Of a stretch of DNA of 64,000 nucleotides, positions 17,803 through 26,468 are shown piece after piece. Under the pieces are notes generated by a model. That model worked only from the letters and a program-made list of their open reading frames with translations, searched no databases and was not told the DNA's origin. This stretch comes from Cytobacillus depressus (lineage in GTDB: Bacteria; Bacillota; Bacilli; Bacillales; Cytobacillaceae), in NCBI RefSeq assembly GCF_008923245.1, contig NZ_WBOS01000001.1, positions 434,001 through 498,000 of the forward strand. Reading direction: 5' to 3'. The position numbers and the translations under genes are program-made. The stretch's first letter is position 1. The number at the start of each line of letters is the position of its first letter.

Positions 17803-17839
17803 ATAATCTTGCCCTTCTTAATCCATCTTATTAGTATGT

Positions 17840-17983
17840 GTTCAAAAAGGAGGACAAAAAGAGCCGAGAAGTTCAAGGAATCGAAGCCTTCGAGCACCGG
17901 AACGTATGTTTTTAAATACGTGAGGAGCGGAGAAGCAAGCTGACGCCGAAATTCGACAGCTCTTTTTCCCGGACTTTTTGAAC
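17840..17983. repeat. 144-bp MITE-like inverted-repeat element
   Basis: The ends are roughly 25-bp imperfect inverted repeats: GTTCAAAAAG at the left and CTTTTTGAAC at the right, followed inward by AAAAAGAGC and GCTCTTTTT. The core contains further small stems. No open frame fits. From memory, similar elements are widespread in Bacillus intergenic DNA; only this copy was noticed here. Confidence 0.65.
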
Positions 17984-18025
17984 AACCACTATTAGATGAA
18001 GTATGAAGAAGGGGGAATTTTTATA

Positions 18026-18157
18026 ATGAACCAAAAGCGTGAGAAAGGCTTCAGCCAAAAAGGAAAACCCAATAGCGAAACGGTGAACCCAACGATTGCC
18101 GCAGAAGAATTAGAAAAAGCCATCCATCCAACAAAACGGCAAAACTCTAAACAATAA
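18026..18157 (+). CDS. Small hydrophilic protein, 43 aa
   Basis: The frame reads MNQKREKGFSQKGKPNSETV and ends KAIHPTKRQNSKQ. ATG 18026 follows AGAAGGGGG. It is rich in Lys, Gln, Asn and Ser and lacks hydrophobic segments, resembling in composition the minor small acid-soluble spore proteins (SspL/SspN type), but there is no clear sequence match. It is not recognised; it lies between two non-coding repeat elements. Confidence 0.5.
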   Translation: MNQKREKGFSQKGKPNSETVNPTIAAEELEKAIHPTKRQNSKQ

Positions 18158-18163
18158 AGTTCA

Positions 18164-18387
18164 AAATGCTACGTCCTCCCAAAAGCCCTGCTTTTGGTCG
18201 TGCGATGTATCGCTGCCGTAGTATTCCTTGTCCTGTGGCTTTCACCTGACTAGGACAACATGTCCGTCGTCGGGCCTTTACAGGCAGTTGGTCTCCCACC
18301 GAAACTTCTTCGATTTATCTAAAGTTTTGAGGTGGGAGTCTTACCGCCCGTTAATCTGCGATAAACCGCTCCTTGAACGGTTTTTGG
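18164..18387. ncRNA. Structured non-coding element, possibly IS200/IS605-derived
   Basis: A chain of strong stems without a coding frame: CCAAAAGC/GCTTTTGG (18179-18197), TTGTCCT/AGGACAA (18228-18258), CTCCCACC/GGTGGGAG extended by AAACTT/AAGTTT (18293-18337), and AAACCG/CGGTTT plus T-run (18365-18387), the last like a terminator for a plus-strand transcript. Read on the minus strand, its layout (a GGTGGGAG hairpin near one end and a compact hairpin near the other) recalls end sequences of IS200/IS605 elements, where omega-RNAs arise. No tnpA or tnpB frame is present. It could be a MITE relic or a free-standing RNA; the type is uncertain. Confidence 0.4.
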
Positions 18388-18455
18388 CTGTGGACTATGT
18401 TTAAACGCGCTTTAAACTGGTAAAATAAAGAAAAAGGGTGTTTGGAGGGATGAGA

Positions 18456-19397
18456 TTGAAAAAACTGCTTCGTTTTACACGTTACATAATATCTTTTATT
18501 CTCTTTATTTCATCCATCGGATTTTTTTTAACGAATCGCCTTATGTATATGAAGAAAAAAGAAGCTCAATTTATCTTAAATCGCGAAAAAGAGGCTGGAC
18601 GCCTTAATCCGCTCGAATATGAAAGCTTACCAAAGACCGAGGTGCTTATTCCTTCTCCTTTCGGCTATGATCTGAAAGCCATCCTTGCTGAGCCCTTTCC
18701 AAAAAATCGCTACGTCATTATTGCCCACGGGGTTACTGAAAATAAGACGAACTCCATCAAGTATATGAATCTTTTTTTAGAGCGCGGGTTCAATACCGTC
18801 ATTTATGATCATCGCCGGCATGGTGATTCTGGAGGAGAAACGACCAGCTTCGGCCATTATGAAAAATTCGATTTAAAAACAATTGTCGATTGGCTGAAAA
18901 AAGAAAAAGGTGCTAATATTTTACTCGGGATTCACGGGGAATCAATGGGTGCGGCAACGATGCTATTATACGCGGGCAGCTTAGAAGATGGAGCCGACTT
19001 TTATATTGCTGACTGTCCATTTTCCGATTTTAAAGAGTTGCTGACTTATCGGTTAAAATCTGATCTGAAATTGCCCGCTGCATTTATTTTGCCGATTGCC
19101 GATTTATTTCTCCGATTGCGGCAGAAATACTCCATAAAACAAGTTTCTCCTATCTCTGTTATCGAAAATATTCAAAAACCGGTTTTATTTATTCATAGCG
19201 AAAAAGATGATTATATTTTGCCTTCCATGTCTGAAAATCTGTATAAGAGGAAAAAAGGCCCTAAAATGCTTTATATCGCTCCAATAGGCGCTCACGCCCA
19301 ATCATTAAACGAAAATCGCGAAAACTATGAAAAAGCGATTGATGAGTTTCTAAATGAAAATGTTTATGATTTTATTGGGGAAAAAAGGGGACTGTGA
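18456..19397 (+). CDS. yqkD: Alpha/beta hydrolase YqkD
   Basis: A 313-aa serine hydrolase with an N-terminal membrane anchor (about residues 9-28). The nucleophile elbow is GIHGESMGAAT; catalytic Asp and His are likely in HSEKDDYILP and GAHAQS. It aligns well with B. subtilis YqkD (IYDHRRHGDSGGETTS, DFYIADCPF). The start is set at TTG 18456, six bases after GGAGGG and matching the family start MKKLL; the ATG at 18450 is too close to that site. The substrate is unknown. Confidence 0.85.
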   Translation: MKKLLRFTRYIISFILFISSIGFFLTNRLMYMKKKEAQFILNREKEAGRLNPLEYESLPKTEVLIPSPFGYDLKAILAEPFPKNRYVIIAHGVTENKTNSIKYMNLFLERGFNTVIYDHRRHGDSGGETTSFGHYEKFDLKTIVDWLKKEKGANILLGIHGESMGAATMLLYAGSLEDGADFYIADCPFSDFKELLTYRLKSDLKLPAAFILPIADLFLRLRQKYSIKQVSPISVIENIQKPVLFIHSEKDDYILPSMSENLYKRKKGPKMLYIAPIGAHAQSLNENRENYEKAIDEFLNENVYDFIGEKRGL

Positions 19398-19539
19398 AAC
19401 AACAGGTTATCTGTTTTATCGATTGAGGAAGTGATTGATTTTCTGTTATGATTTACTGATAGAGTCATAATATAACTTTTTGTTATAACTATTCAACATT
19501 ATATCGTTTTATCATACATTAAATTTAAGACTTGTCGGG

Positions 19540-20328
19540 ATGAGTGATCATGAAATGAATAATCAAAAAACACCTCAATTACCTGATTCTAATTTTAAAA
19601 GGCTAAATCAGTCTGACCTTACTCTAGCCGTTCGCTCATTTTTATCTAGTTTGGATAAAAATGGAGAGTCACGATTGCCACAACGTGCTTATTTAGCTGT
19701 TAGACATGCAATTCGCCATCTTCAATTACCGCCTGGGCAAACTGTGCTAGAGAGGGAGATGGCAGAAATCCTCGGCATGAGCAGGACGCCTGTACGTGAA
19801 TCCCTTGTCCGTTTGGAAATGGAAGGATGGGTTCGGCTTATTCCACGTCGCGGTTTTATTGTTGCACCCATTGAAGCAGATGAACTTCAACAAATTTATG
19901 AAGTGGTGGAAGCGCTGGATGGGATTGCAGGCAGGTTCGCTACCGGTCGTGCTGCTCACGAACAGTTAAACCATCTTGAGCGTCTGATTGAAGAGCAGGA
20001 AAAGGCACTAGAACTAAATGATCTACTTTTATGGACAGACCTTGATGATCAATTTCATCATTACATTGTCGACTTGGCCCAGAACCCACGCCTTAGAGGG
20101 ATTGTGGACAGTCAGTCTGACCAACTATACCGTGCTCGCTTGTACACAATTGGGCTTCGACCTAAGCCAACACATTCAGTACTTGAACATAAGGCCATTT
20201 TAGCAGTGATGCGGGCGGGTGAGCCTGAAGCAGTACGAACAATGTTGCAATCTCATCGCTATAGAGCTCGTAATGAAATTCTAGAGGCCCTCCGATCAAT
20301 GCCTCCATTACTAGAAGAGGAACGTTAA
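19540..20328 (+). CDS. GntR family regulator (FadR/FCD subfamily)
   Basis: DNA-binding regulator, 262 aa. The winged helix is at about residues 45-110 (LREMAEI-like helix, GMSRTPVRESLVRLEMEGWV, LIPRRGFIV). The FCD ligand domain follows, with metal-type residues in LDDQFHHYIVDLA and SVLEHKAILAVM. The start is uncertain (ATG 19540 or ATG 19555). It faces the FAH-ttdBA genes and probably controls them and the DctA-type carrier; the operator-like palindromes of that cluster fit this family. A TACATTA half-site lies about 25 bases upstream of its own start. Confidence 0.88.
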   Translation: MSDHEMNNQKTPQLPDSNFKRLNQSDLTLAVRSFLSSLDKNGESRLPQRAYLAVRHAIRHLQLPPGQTVLEREMAEILGMSRTPVRESLVRLEMEGWVRLIPRRGFIVAPIEADELQQIYEVVEALDGIAGRFATGRAAHEQLNHLERLIEEQEKALELNDLLLWTDLDDQFHHYIVDLAQNPRLRGIVDSQSDQLYRARLYTIGLRPKPTHSVLEHKAILAVMRAGEPEAVRTMLQSHRYRARNEILEALRSMPPLLEEER

Positions 20329-20375
20329 TGTAAGAAGAATTTTTAGTGATGTGACAATCTATCATTATAGAAAAG

Positions 20376-20421
20376 AAATGGCTGTAGAGAGATTTCACTG
20401 AAATCACCTACAGCCATTTTT
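20376..20421. terminator. Bidirectional terminator between gntR and FAH genes
   Basis: AAATGGCTGTAG pairs with CTACAGCCATTT around a 20-base loop and is followed by T residues. It separates two convergent genes. Confidence 0.85.
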
Positions 20422-20428
20422 GTTCGTT

Positions 20429-21226
20429 CTATTTTACATAGTTTCGAAGCTTACCAATCTGCTCTACTTCAACAACGACAATATCTCCCGACTTCATTGG
20501 ACAACTTCCAGAAGGTGAGCCAGTAGCCAAAATATCACCTGGTTCCAATGTCATAACCTGTGAAATCCAACTGATTAGGAAAGGAATAGAAAATGACATT
20601 TGATTCGTATTACCCTCTTGTACGACTTTGCCGTTTAATGTTGTAACTATTTGTAAATTGGTTGGATCTATCCCTTTCACAATACAGGGGCCCAAAGGAG
20701 CAAAAGTATCAAAACCTTTGCCGCGTGTAAACTGGGGATCCGTTTTTGTAAGATCCCTTGCCGTTACATCATTAAATATCGTACAACCAAAAACATACTC
20801 CAATGCCTCTTCTTCTTTTATATTTTTGCCGCGTTTCCCAATAACAAGTGCCACTTCCCCTTCCATTTCCACCTGCTTGGTTAAATCACTTGACGGAAGA
20901 ATGATTTCCCCCTCATCCGGAATCACGGAAGATGTCGGTTTTAAAAATAAGAACGGCTCTTTTAGATTGGCCTTCCCCCCAGTCTCTTTTGCGTGTTCAG
21001 CATATGTCCAGCCAAAATTAACGATTTTTGAAGGTACTACTGGCTCCAAAATCTTCACATCACAATATTTAACTCTCGATCCATTAAATTTCAGTTCATC
21101 GTTTACAATTTCAGTAAAATCACTTGACAATTGTAAAATTTCATCATCTTCAACCATTCCAAAAAATACTTTTCCGTTATGTTGCTGATAGCGAACGATC
21201 GTTTGTGTTTTTTGTAGTATTTGCAT
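20429..21226 (-). CDS. Fumarylacetoacetate hydrolase family protein
   Basis: A 265-aa metal-dependent enzyme of the FAH superfamily (hydrolases, hydratases, oxaloacetate tautomerases and decarboxylases). The metal and active-site block is visible: VEMEGEVALVIGKRG with the acidic pair, then FNDVTARDLTKTDPQFTRGK and DTFAPLGP. ATG 21226 has a GGAG-containing leader; the GTG at 21232 is an alternative. It is last in a ttdA-ttdB-FAH operon. If the dehydratase makes oxaloacetate from tartrate, an oxaloacetate tautomerase or decarboxylase role would be logical, but that is inference. Confidence 0.85.
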   Translation of the reverse strand: MQILQKTQTIVRYQQHNGKVFFGMVEDDEILQLSSDFTEIVNDELKFNGSRVKYCDVKILEPVVPSKIVNFGWTYAEHAKETGGKANLKEPFLFLKPTSSVIPDEGEIILPSSDLTKQVEMEGEVALVIGKRGKNIKEEEALEYVFGCTIFNDVTARDLTKTDPQFTRGKGFDTFAPLGPCIVKGIDPTNLQIVTTLNGKVVQEGNTNQMSFSIPFLISWISQVMTLEPGDILATGSPSGSCPMKSGDIVVVEVEQIGKLRNYVK

Positions 21227-21246
21227 GATCACACCGACTCCATAAC

Positions 21247-21858
21247 TTACTTGATGAATCTTACTTGCTGACTAATTAACTCATATTGTTCTTCCTTCTT
21301 TTTATTGAACTCCACCTTATTTTCTTCATAGATGTTATTTCCTTCTGCATCAATGGAAACAATAAGTGGACCGAATTCATTCACTTCACATACCCAAAGA
21401 GACTCAGGCATTCCTAGGTCTTTCCAGTGTACTTCTCTGATACGCTCAACCTTTGTTGCCGCATAAACAGCATTTCCGGCTGGAAAGACAAGATGTAGCG
21501 CTTTATGAGTCTTACATCCTTCTTCCGTATTCTTACCCATTCCACCTTTTCCAACAATGAGTTTAACACCCGTTTCTTCGATAAATTCCTTTTCGAACTT
21601 TTCCATTCTCATACTCGTTGTAGGACCAATAGAAACGATCTCGTACTCTTCATTTCCCAAATCTCTAACAATGGGACCAGCGTGGAAAATGGCTTTCCCT
21701 TTCAGATCAACAGGTAAAGGAATTTTTTCTTCAATAAGTCTTCTGTGCGCAACATCCCTGCAAGTAACCAGTGTACCTGTTAAGTAAATAATGTCGCCAA
21801 TTTTTATGTCCTTAAGATCATCATCCTTTATAGGTGTTGTTAATACTTTCTTACTCAT
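21247..21858 (-). CDS. ttdB: Class I fumarase / L(+)-tartrate dehydratase beta subunit
   Basis: The small subunit (203 aa) of a two-subunit Fe-S hydro-lyase. It has the C-terminal fumarase swivelling domain with [29 protein letters not shown] and [12 protein letters not shown]. Its ATG overlaps the alpha-subunit stop by four bases, so the two are coupled. Candidate substrates are L-tartrate, fumarate/malate or mesaconate; the symbol ttdB is the closest guess. Confidence 0.85.
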   Translation of the reverse strand: MSKKVLTTPIKDDDLKDIKIGDIIYLTGTLVTCRDVAHRRLIEEKIPLPVDLKGKAIFHAGPIVRDLGNEEYEIVSIGPTTSMRMEKFEKEFIEETGVKLIVGKGGMGKNTEEGCKTHKALHLVFPAGNAVYAATKVERIREVHWKDLGMPESLWVCEVNEFGPLIVSIDAEGNNIYEENKVEFNKKKEEQYELISQQVRFIK

Positions 21859-22766
21859 AGCGTTACCCCCTCATGAGTACTAATTTCATAGTTCAAATGA
21901 CTGTCGAAAGTAATCTTTCCTCTTCTATGGGACCAACATCCTGTATTAACAGCCACTCCAATCGTAGAAGGATGTCTTGCCGTGTTCACAACGTTTACAC
22001 CCATAACAGATTTAGATCCCTTAAGTCCCTGAGGCCCTAAACCAATTGCGTTAATTCCATCTTCAAGAAGCTTTTCCATCTTAGCTGCATTTTCATTTTC
22101 ATTCCGACTTCCAACAGGTCTCATAAGTGCTTTTTTAGAATTCATAGCTGCTGTTTCAACGGAAGTACCGACACCCACACCTACGAGGAGAGGAGGACAA
22201 GCGTTAACTCCATAACTAGTCATCCGATCCAGCACAAACTTTACCACCCCTTCATAACCTTCGCCCGGCATTAATACTGTCGCCACTCCAGGAAGGGTAC
22301 AACCTCCTCCTGCCATATACGTATAAATTTCCACTTTGTCACTATCCTCTTCAATCTCCCAAAAGATACTTGGTGAGCCATCCCCGATATTCTTCCCTGT
22401 ATTGTATTCATCAAATGTTTCTACAGAATTGTGTCGTAACGGAGTTTCTTTAGTCGACTTATACACACTATCCCTTAGAATACTATCCAACTGTCCAATC
22501 AACGGAAAGTTCTGGCCACACTTTACAAAAAACTGAAGAACCCCTGTATCCTGACATGAAGGCCTCTTTAACTCATAAGCTAGCTTCTGGTTATCAAACA
22601 TAGTTTTGTAGATAATTTTTGCAAGTGGATTATTTTCCTCTTCACTTAGTTCCTTCAGTTTATTTTCCACATCATCAGGAAGTTTGTAGCTAACAAGAGA
22701 TATAAACTTTGACATCAGATCAGTCATCTTTTCTTTTTGCTGTGTCTTATCCATAACAACACTCAT
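21855..22766 (-). CDS. ttdA: Class I fumarase / L(+)-tartrate dehydratase alpha subunit
   Basis: The Fe-S subunit (303 aa). Three conserved cysteines expected to bind the [4Fe-4S] cluster are in [17 protein letters not shown] and [10 protein letters not shown]. The substrate segment [17 protein letters not shown] is typical. ATG 22766 follows AGGAGAG at six bases. It heads the operon, and an operator-bearing promoter lies about 50-75 bases upstream. Two-subunit enzymes of this type include tartrate dehydratase and mesaconase; which one this is cannot be told from sequence alone. Confidence 0.86.
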   Translation of the reverse strand: MSVVMDKTQQKEKMTDLMSKFISLVSYKLPDDVENKLKELSEEENNPLAKIIYKTMFDNQKLAYELKRPSCQDTGVLQFFVKCGQNFPLIGQLDSILRDSVYKSTKETPLRHNSVETFDEYNTGKNIGDGSPSIFWEIEEDSDKVEIYTYMAGGGCTLPGVATVLMPGEGYEGVVKFVLDRMTSYGVNACPPLLVGVGVGTSVETAAMNSKKALMRPVGSRNENENAAKMEKLLEDGINAIGLGPQGLKGSKSVMGVNVVNTARHPSTIGVAVNTGCWSHRRGKITFDSHLNYEISTHEGVTL

Positions 22767-22810
22767 AATAACTCTCCTTTGTATCTTTAATTTTAATTAC
22801 TTATAAGCTA

Positions 22811-22840
22811 ATTATTGAACAATGTATACATTAAGGTCAA
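22811..22840 (-). promoter_or_regulatory. Promoter of ttdA operon with embedded operator
   Basis: On the minus strand TTGACC, an 18-base spacer, then AATAAT. The perfect 12-bp palindrome AATGTATACATT (22821-22832) fills the spacer. The same motif occurs in the opposing promoter at 22985-23012, implying one regulator for both. Confidence 0.65.
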
Positions 22841-22984
22841 TGCCTTTATTTATTTTATTAAAAATAGGATTCCGAACATGTGTAAGCACAGACTAAAATT
22901 ATCGTTATACCTTTATTAATATATAAATATTTATATTTTTAAATTTCTGTAACAATAATGTGGCTAAATATTCTAAAAACTATA

Positions 22985-23012
22985 TTGACACTAATGTATA
23001 CGTTAATATAAA
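22985..23012 (+). promoter_or_regulatory. Promoter of the DctA-type carrier with embedded operator
   Basis: TTGACA, a 16-base spacer, then TATAAA. The spacer contains TAATGTATACGTTA (22992-23005), the near-copy of the palindrome in the ttdA promoter. The remaining leader to 23394 is about 380 bases, with a possible cre site and no open frame of note. Confidence 0.68.
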
Positions 23013-23081
23013 ATTTGAGCAGTGGGATTCTCTTAACTTTTTCCTTGCACCATTAATTTAGAAATAAAGAAGTCCTATTAT

Positions 23082-23095
23082 TGGGTGCGCTTTCA
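23082..23095 (-). promoter_or_regulatory. Possible cre site downstream of the carrier promoter
   Basis: On the minus strand TGAAAGCGCACCCA matches the cre consensus with two mismatches. It lies about 70 bases downstream of the promoter, where CcpA could block elongation. The match is moderate. Confidence 0.3.
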
Positions 23096-23394
23096 AAATT
23101 TAGGTTTTTCATCTGTGATCATTCATAAGTTAGCTAAATTGGAGACGGAAAAAAGGACTTATCACACAAATATAAAGAAAGAGAGGGGAGAAAAAGAAAT
23201 CATTTGAGCAACATTCCTACCATTTTATCCTCCTACGTGATCGCGAGTAGTTTTATCGATTCACCATAAGGGTTGAACAGTTTTGTATGCGCTCCCATCG
23301 CTAAATTTTTGCAGACTGTAGTTTCTAAACAGAGTAGCTTAGAAATCTAAATGAAAACCATATTTCATTTAAATATGGAGAAAGAGGAATCTGC

Positions 23395-24660
23395 ATGAAA
23401 AATATTTTTAAAAATTTAACTGTACAGGTGGTATTCGCCATCTTTACTGGTATTTTAATTGGATATCTCTTCCCTGATTTTGGTGTTCAATTAAAAATCC
23501 TAGTAGATATCTTCATAAAAATGATTAAGATGGTCATCGGTCCAATTATTTTCCTTACCATTGTTCTAGGCTTTGCCAGTATGGGGGACATGAAGAAGAT
23601 CGGAAAAATTGGAACTAAATCATTAATCTATTTTGAAGTTGTGACAACTTTTGCCTTAGTCATTGGGTTAGTGGTTATGTTAATTGTTAGACCCGGTGAT
23701 GGATTGGATACAAGTGGTGCTAGTAAAGGTGCTGCCGATGTTGCGAAAATTGCAGAACAAGCAGCAGGAACGAGCCTTACATTCAAAGATTTTATTTTAA
23801 GCATTGTCCCAGATAGTGCTATAGGTGCTTTTACAAGTGGTTCCATGCTTCCAATCTTGTTCTTTGCTTTATTGTTCGCCGTAGCGCTTTCTTCTTTGGG
23901 GGACACCGGAAAACCACTTATTGTTTTCTTCGAAAAAATCAATGACGTGTTTTTTAAGATCGTTTCTATGATTATGAGAGTTTCTCCTTTGGCTGCTGGT
24001 GGAGCTATGGCATATACAATCGGGAATTTCGGTATTGAATCTCTTTTCTCTCTCGGTAAAATGCTAGGTGCTGTTTACGCTACGATGTTTGTATTTGTTG
24101 TCGTTGTATTGGGGGCTATATGCAAGTTTTACGGGTTTAGCATTTTTAACTTAATTAAACATATCAAAGAGGAGATTATACTTGTTCTAGGAACCTCTTC
24201 TTCGGAGTCTGCTTTGCCAAGTTTAATAGATAAAATGCAAAAGTATGGTTGTTCTAAGTCAATTACTGGCTTTGTAGTTCCTACTGGATATGCATTTAAC
24301 CCAGATGGACAGTGTATTTATTACACTATGGCCTGTTTGTTTATCGCCCAAGCCTATGGCATCGACCTTTCATGGACGCAAATTGCCATAGTGCTCGGGG
24401 TGCTAATGCTTACCTCTAAAGGTTCTGCAGGAGTAACTGGTTCTGCCATTATTACATTAGCCGCAACGTTGACATCTCTTCCAGGCAGTCCAATTCCAGT
24501 TGAGGGTATAGCTCTGTTATTGGGTGTAGACCGCTTTATGTCAGAGGCACGTGCTATAACCAACCTAATTGGTAACGCAGTGGCAACAGTTGTGCTCGCG
24601 AAAAGCGAGAATCAGTTTAACCATTTAAAGGAATATTCAGCTGAAGATAATGTGTCTTGA
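23395..24660 (+). CDS. dctA: C4-dicarboxylate:cation symporter (DctA family)
   Basis: A 421-aa DAACS-family carrier. The re-entrant-loop motif LGTSSSESALPSLIDKM matches the DctA subgroup, and TGYAFNPDGQCIYYTMA is the substrate-binding helix (DctA usually has NLDGT; here NPDGQ). About eight hydrophobic segments and two hairpin loops are visible. It is divergent from the ttdA operon and shares its operator motif, so fumarate, malate or tartrate uptake is the likely role. The ATG follows AAAGAGG. Confidence 0.87.
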   Translation: MKNIFKNLTVQVVFAIFTGILIGYLFPDFGVQLKILVDIFIKMIKMVIGPIIFLTIVLGFASMGDMKKIGKIGTKSLIYFEVVTTFALVIGLVVMLIVRPGDGLDTSGASKGAADVAKIAEQAAGTSLTFKDFILSIVPDSAIGAFTSGSMLPILFFALLFAVALSSLGDTGKPLIVFFEKINDVFFKIVSMIMRVSPLAAGGAMAYTIGNFGIESLFSLGKMLGAVYATMFVFVVVVLGAICKFYGFSIFNLIKHIKEEIILVLGTSSSESALPSLIDKMQKYGCSKSITGFVVPTGYAFNPDGQCIYYTMACLFIAQAYGIDLSWTQIAIVLGVLMLTSKGSAGVTGSAIITLAATLTSLPGSPIPVEGIALLLGVDRFMSEARAITNLIGNAVATVVLAKSENQFNHLKEYSAEDNVS

Positions 24661-24748
24661 TTCAGTGAAAAGTTTGAACTATTGTTTTTCGTAAATGGAT
24701 TTTCTGATAGGACTCCTTGAATAGCAGAGTGGAATGGTTCTAATGAAG

Positions 24749-24788
24749 AAACCCAGCTAATCTTCTTATGCGAAGGTAGCTGGGTTTT
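24749..24788 (+). terminator. Terminator downstream of the DctA-type carrier
   Basis: AAACCCAGCTA pairs with TAGCTGGGTTTT around an 18-base loop. It lies about 90 bases after the stop. Nothing else is recognised in 24661-24900. Confidence 0.8.
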
Positions 24789-24900
24789 AAAGTTGGATGC
24801 ACAACACACAAGCAGATATATGTTTAATAGGTTACTACGATAAAACCGCAGCCTATTCATTAGGATCGTTTTAGTGGTTTAGGCCTTATTCACGATTTGT

Positions 24901-25404
24901 TTACTTTATTCCTTTTGTAATTGCGTAATCTCCTATTTTCATATAATACCGGCCACTTTTCTTTTCAATAATCTTGGCTTGTTCAAGCTTTCCATCTTCA
25001 CTGTACAGTTTTACTGATCGAATTCCATCACTTTCGATTTTCCCATAAATAACGGGAAGGCGATTTTCCAAATGTCCTTTATGATCATAATCGTAGAAAA
25101 CATCTTGATAAACGGTAATTAAGTTATCCTCTTCATGCTCCCAGTGATTATGTCCGGCATTTTCCCAGCCGTCCTGATCATTTCCTTTTAAAAAGGCAAC
25201 AGTCACAGTATCGAATTCGCCTTGATTATTTTTCTGACTTGTTACATAGAGGAGAATGACGCCTTTCTTTACCCTTTCTTTATGGATGATTTCCTTTACA
25301 TTAAATGGGATGTCCTTTTCTATCACTTCACCCATTGTAGCTCTAGAACAAGCTGCCAATATAAGGATCGTTATTAAAAGAGGCATGATCCGCTTAAGCT
25401 TCAC
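24901..25404 (-). CDS. Predicted lipoprotein, 167 aa
   Basis: The N-terminus MKLKRIMPLLITILILAAC is a signal peptide with a lipobox (LAAC), so the mature protein is anchored to the outer face of the membrane. The rest is hydrophilic with Trp/His-rich DGWENAGHNHWEHEEDN and no known domain. No function can be given. It stands alone between the DctA-type carrier and a polysaccharide deacetylase. Confidence 0.8.
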   Translation of the reverse strand: MKLKRIMPLLITILILAACSRATMGEVIEKDIPFNVKEIIHKERVKKGVILLYVTSQKNNQGEFDTVTVAFLKGNDQDGWENAGHNHWEHEEDNLITVYQDVFYDYDHKGHLENRLPVIYGKIESDGIRSVKLYSEDGKLEQAKIIEKKSGRYYMKIGDYAITKGIK

Positions 25405-25506
25405 TTAACTCCCCTCCGTTCTTCCGCATCCTTATCATTTAATGTAAAAATATTGTGAAACATGCTTATTTTCATATATTTGTGCGAATATAACTATTTT
25501 TCACAC

Positions 25507-25534
25507 AAAAAAGCGATTACCTTAAAGTAACCGC
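25507..25534 (-). terminator. Terminator downstream of the polysaccharide deacetylase
   Basis: On the minus strand GCGGTTAC pairs with GTAATCGC and runs into TTTTTT, immediately after the deacetylase stop. Confidence 0.75.
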
Positions 25535-25536
25535 CC

Positions 25537-26271
25537 TCACTCACCTTCTACAATTTTTGCAAATTCCTCAAGACTGGTTGAATACTTTATATATATTCTC
25601 GGTAAAAGATACAACTCGTTTTTTATTCCCTCTTCAGAAAATAATTCTGGAGTCGTTGTCAGTCCGAACATATAGTACTTCTTTGTTTCTTCTATAATCT
25701 TGTTGTTGAAATTTCCATATGGATACGCTAAAGCAATAACAGGTTTCCTTGTTATTTTTTCAATTTTGTCCTTTGATTGCTTCAACTCATATTCATAATT
25801 TGTTATTTTCGTTAAATCCGGATGGGTCGCAGTATGGGACTGGATAGATATTACCCCTGAATCAGCCATCATTTTCAAATCCGATTTCGATAATCGGTTA
25901 GAGCGTCCAATAAAATCAGAAATAACAAAAATCGTTCCTGCGGGCTTAAAATGTTCATTTTTTACCTTTTGAAAAATAGCCAATACATTTAAGTTGTTTT
26001 TGTAGCCGTCATCTAAGGTAATGAAAATTGGTTTGTTCACTTTATGAATATCTTTCCAGCGTTCAAAAGTTAATAACGTGAAGCCATGTTCTCGCAAATA
26101 CATCATTTGCTTCTCAAAATTCTCTGGCGTCACATATAACTCTTTAGAGCCATGGCCATGGAACTCGTCAATGGAGTGATAAATTAAAATCGGTATTTTT
26201 GGAGCCGCCAAGGCTTGTGATGGAGTAAATAAGATAAGAAGGCACAGAAAAAACATTGCAGTCTTTTTCAA
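25537..26271 (-). CDS. Secreted polysaccharide deacetylase (CE4)
   Basis: NodB-type deacetylase acting on cell-wall or extracellular N-acetyl sugars. A signal peptide ends at SQALAAPK. CE4 motifs: catalytic Asp in FITLDDGYKNN, metal-binding SHTATHPDL, and the third motif ALAYPYGNFN. The frame is open to ATG 26289, which has no ribosome site; TTG 26271 follows GAGGA and gives a canonical signal peptide (MKKTAMFF), so it is preferred. It resembles the YxkH/YadE group. Monocistronic. Confidence 0.87.
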   Translation of the reverse strand: MKKTAMFFLCLLILFTPSQALAAPKIPILIYHSIDEFHGHGSKELYVTPENFEKQMMYLREHGFTLLTFERWKDIHKVNKPIFITLDDGYKNNLNVLAIFQKVKNEHFKPAGTIFVISDFIGRSNRLSKSDLKMMADSGVISIQSHTATHPDLTKITNYEYELKQSKDKIEKITRKPVIALAYPYGNFNNKIIEETKKYYMFGLTTTPELFSEEGIKNELYLLPRIYIKYSTSLEEFAKIVEGE

Positions 26272-26411
26272 AAAAATTCCTCGCTTCATCTATTTTCTTA
26301 TCTTTATTATTCCTAAAATTAATTTTTTTACCGACCAATCTCAAACACAGCTAATTATAAAAGGTTTATTCGGGAAGCTTATAAAGCATGGTTCCTGATT
26401 TTTGTGACATT

Positions 26412-26459
26412 AAAAAATGAAACTCCTAATAAGATCTAATCTTTACTAGAAGTTTCACT
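26412..26459 (-). terminator. Terminator downstream of yqkB
   Basis: On the minus strand TGAAACTTCTA pairs with TAGGAGTTTCA and is followed by a T-run. Confidence 0.75.
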
Positions 26460-26468
26460 TTTATTGAT

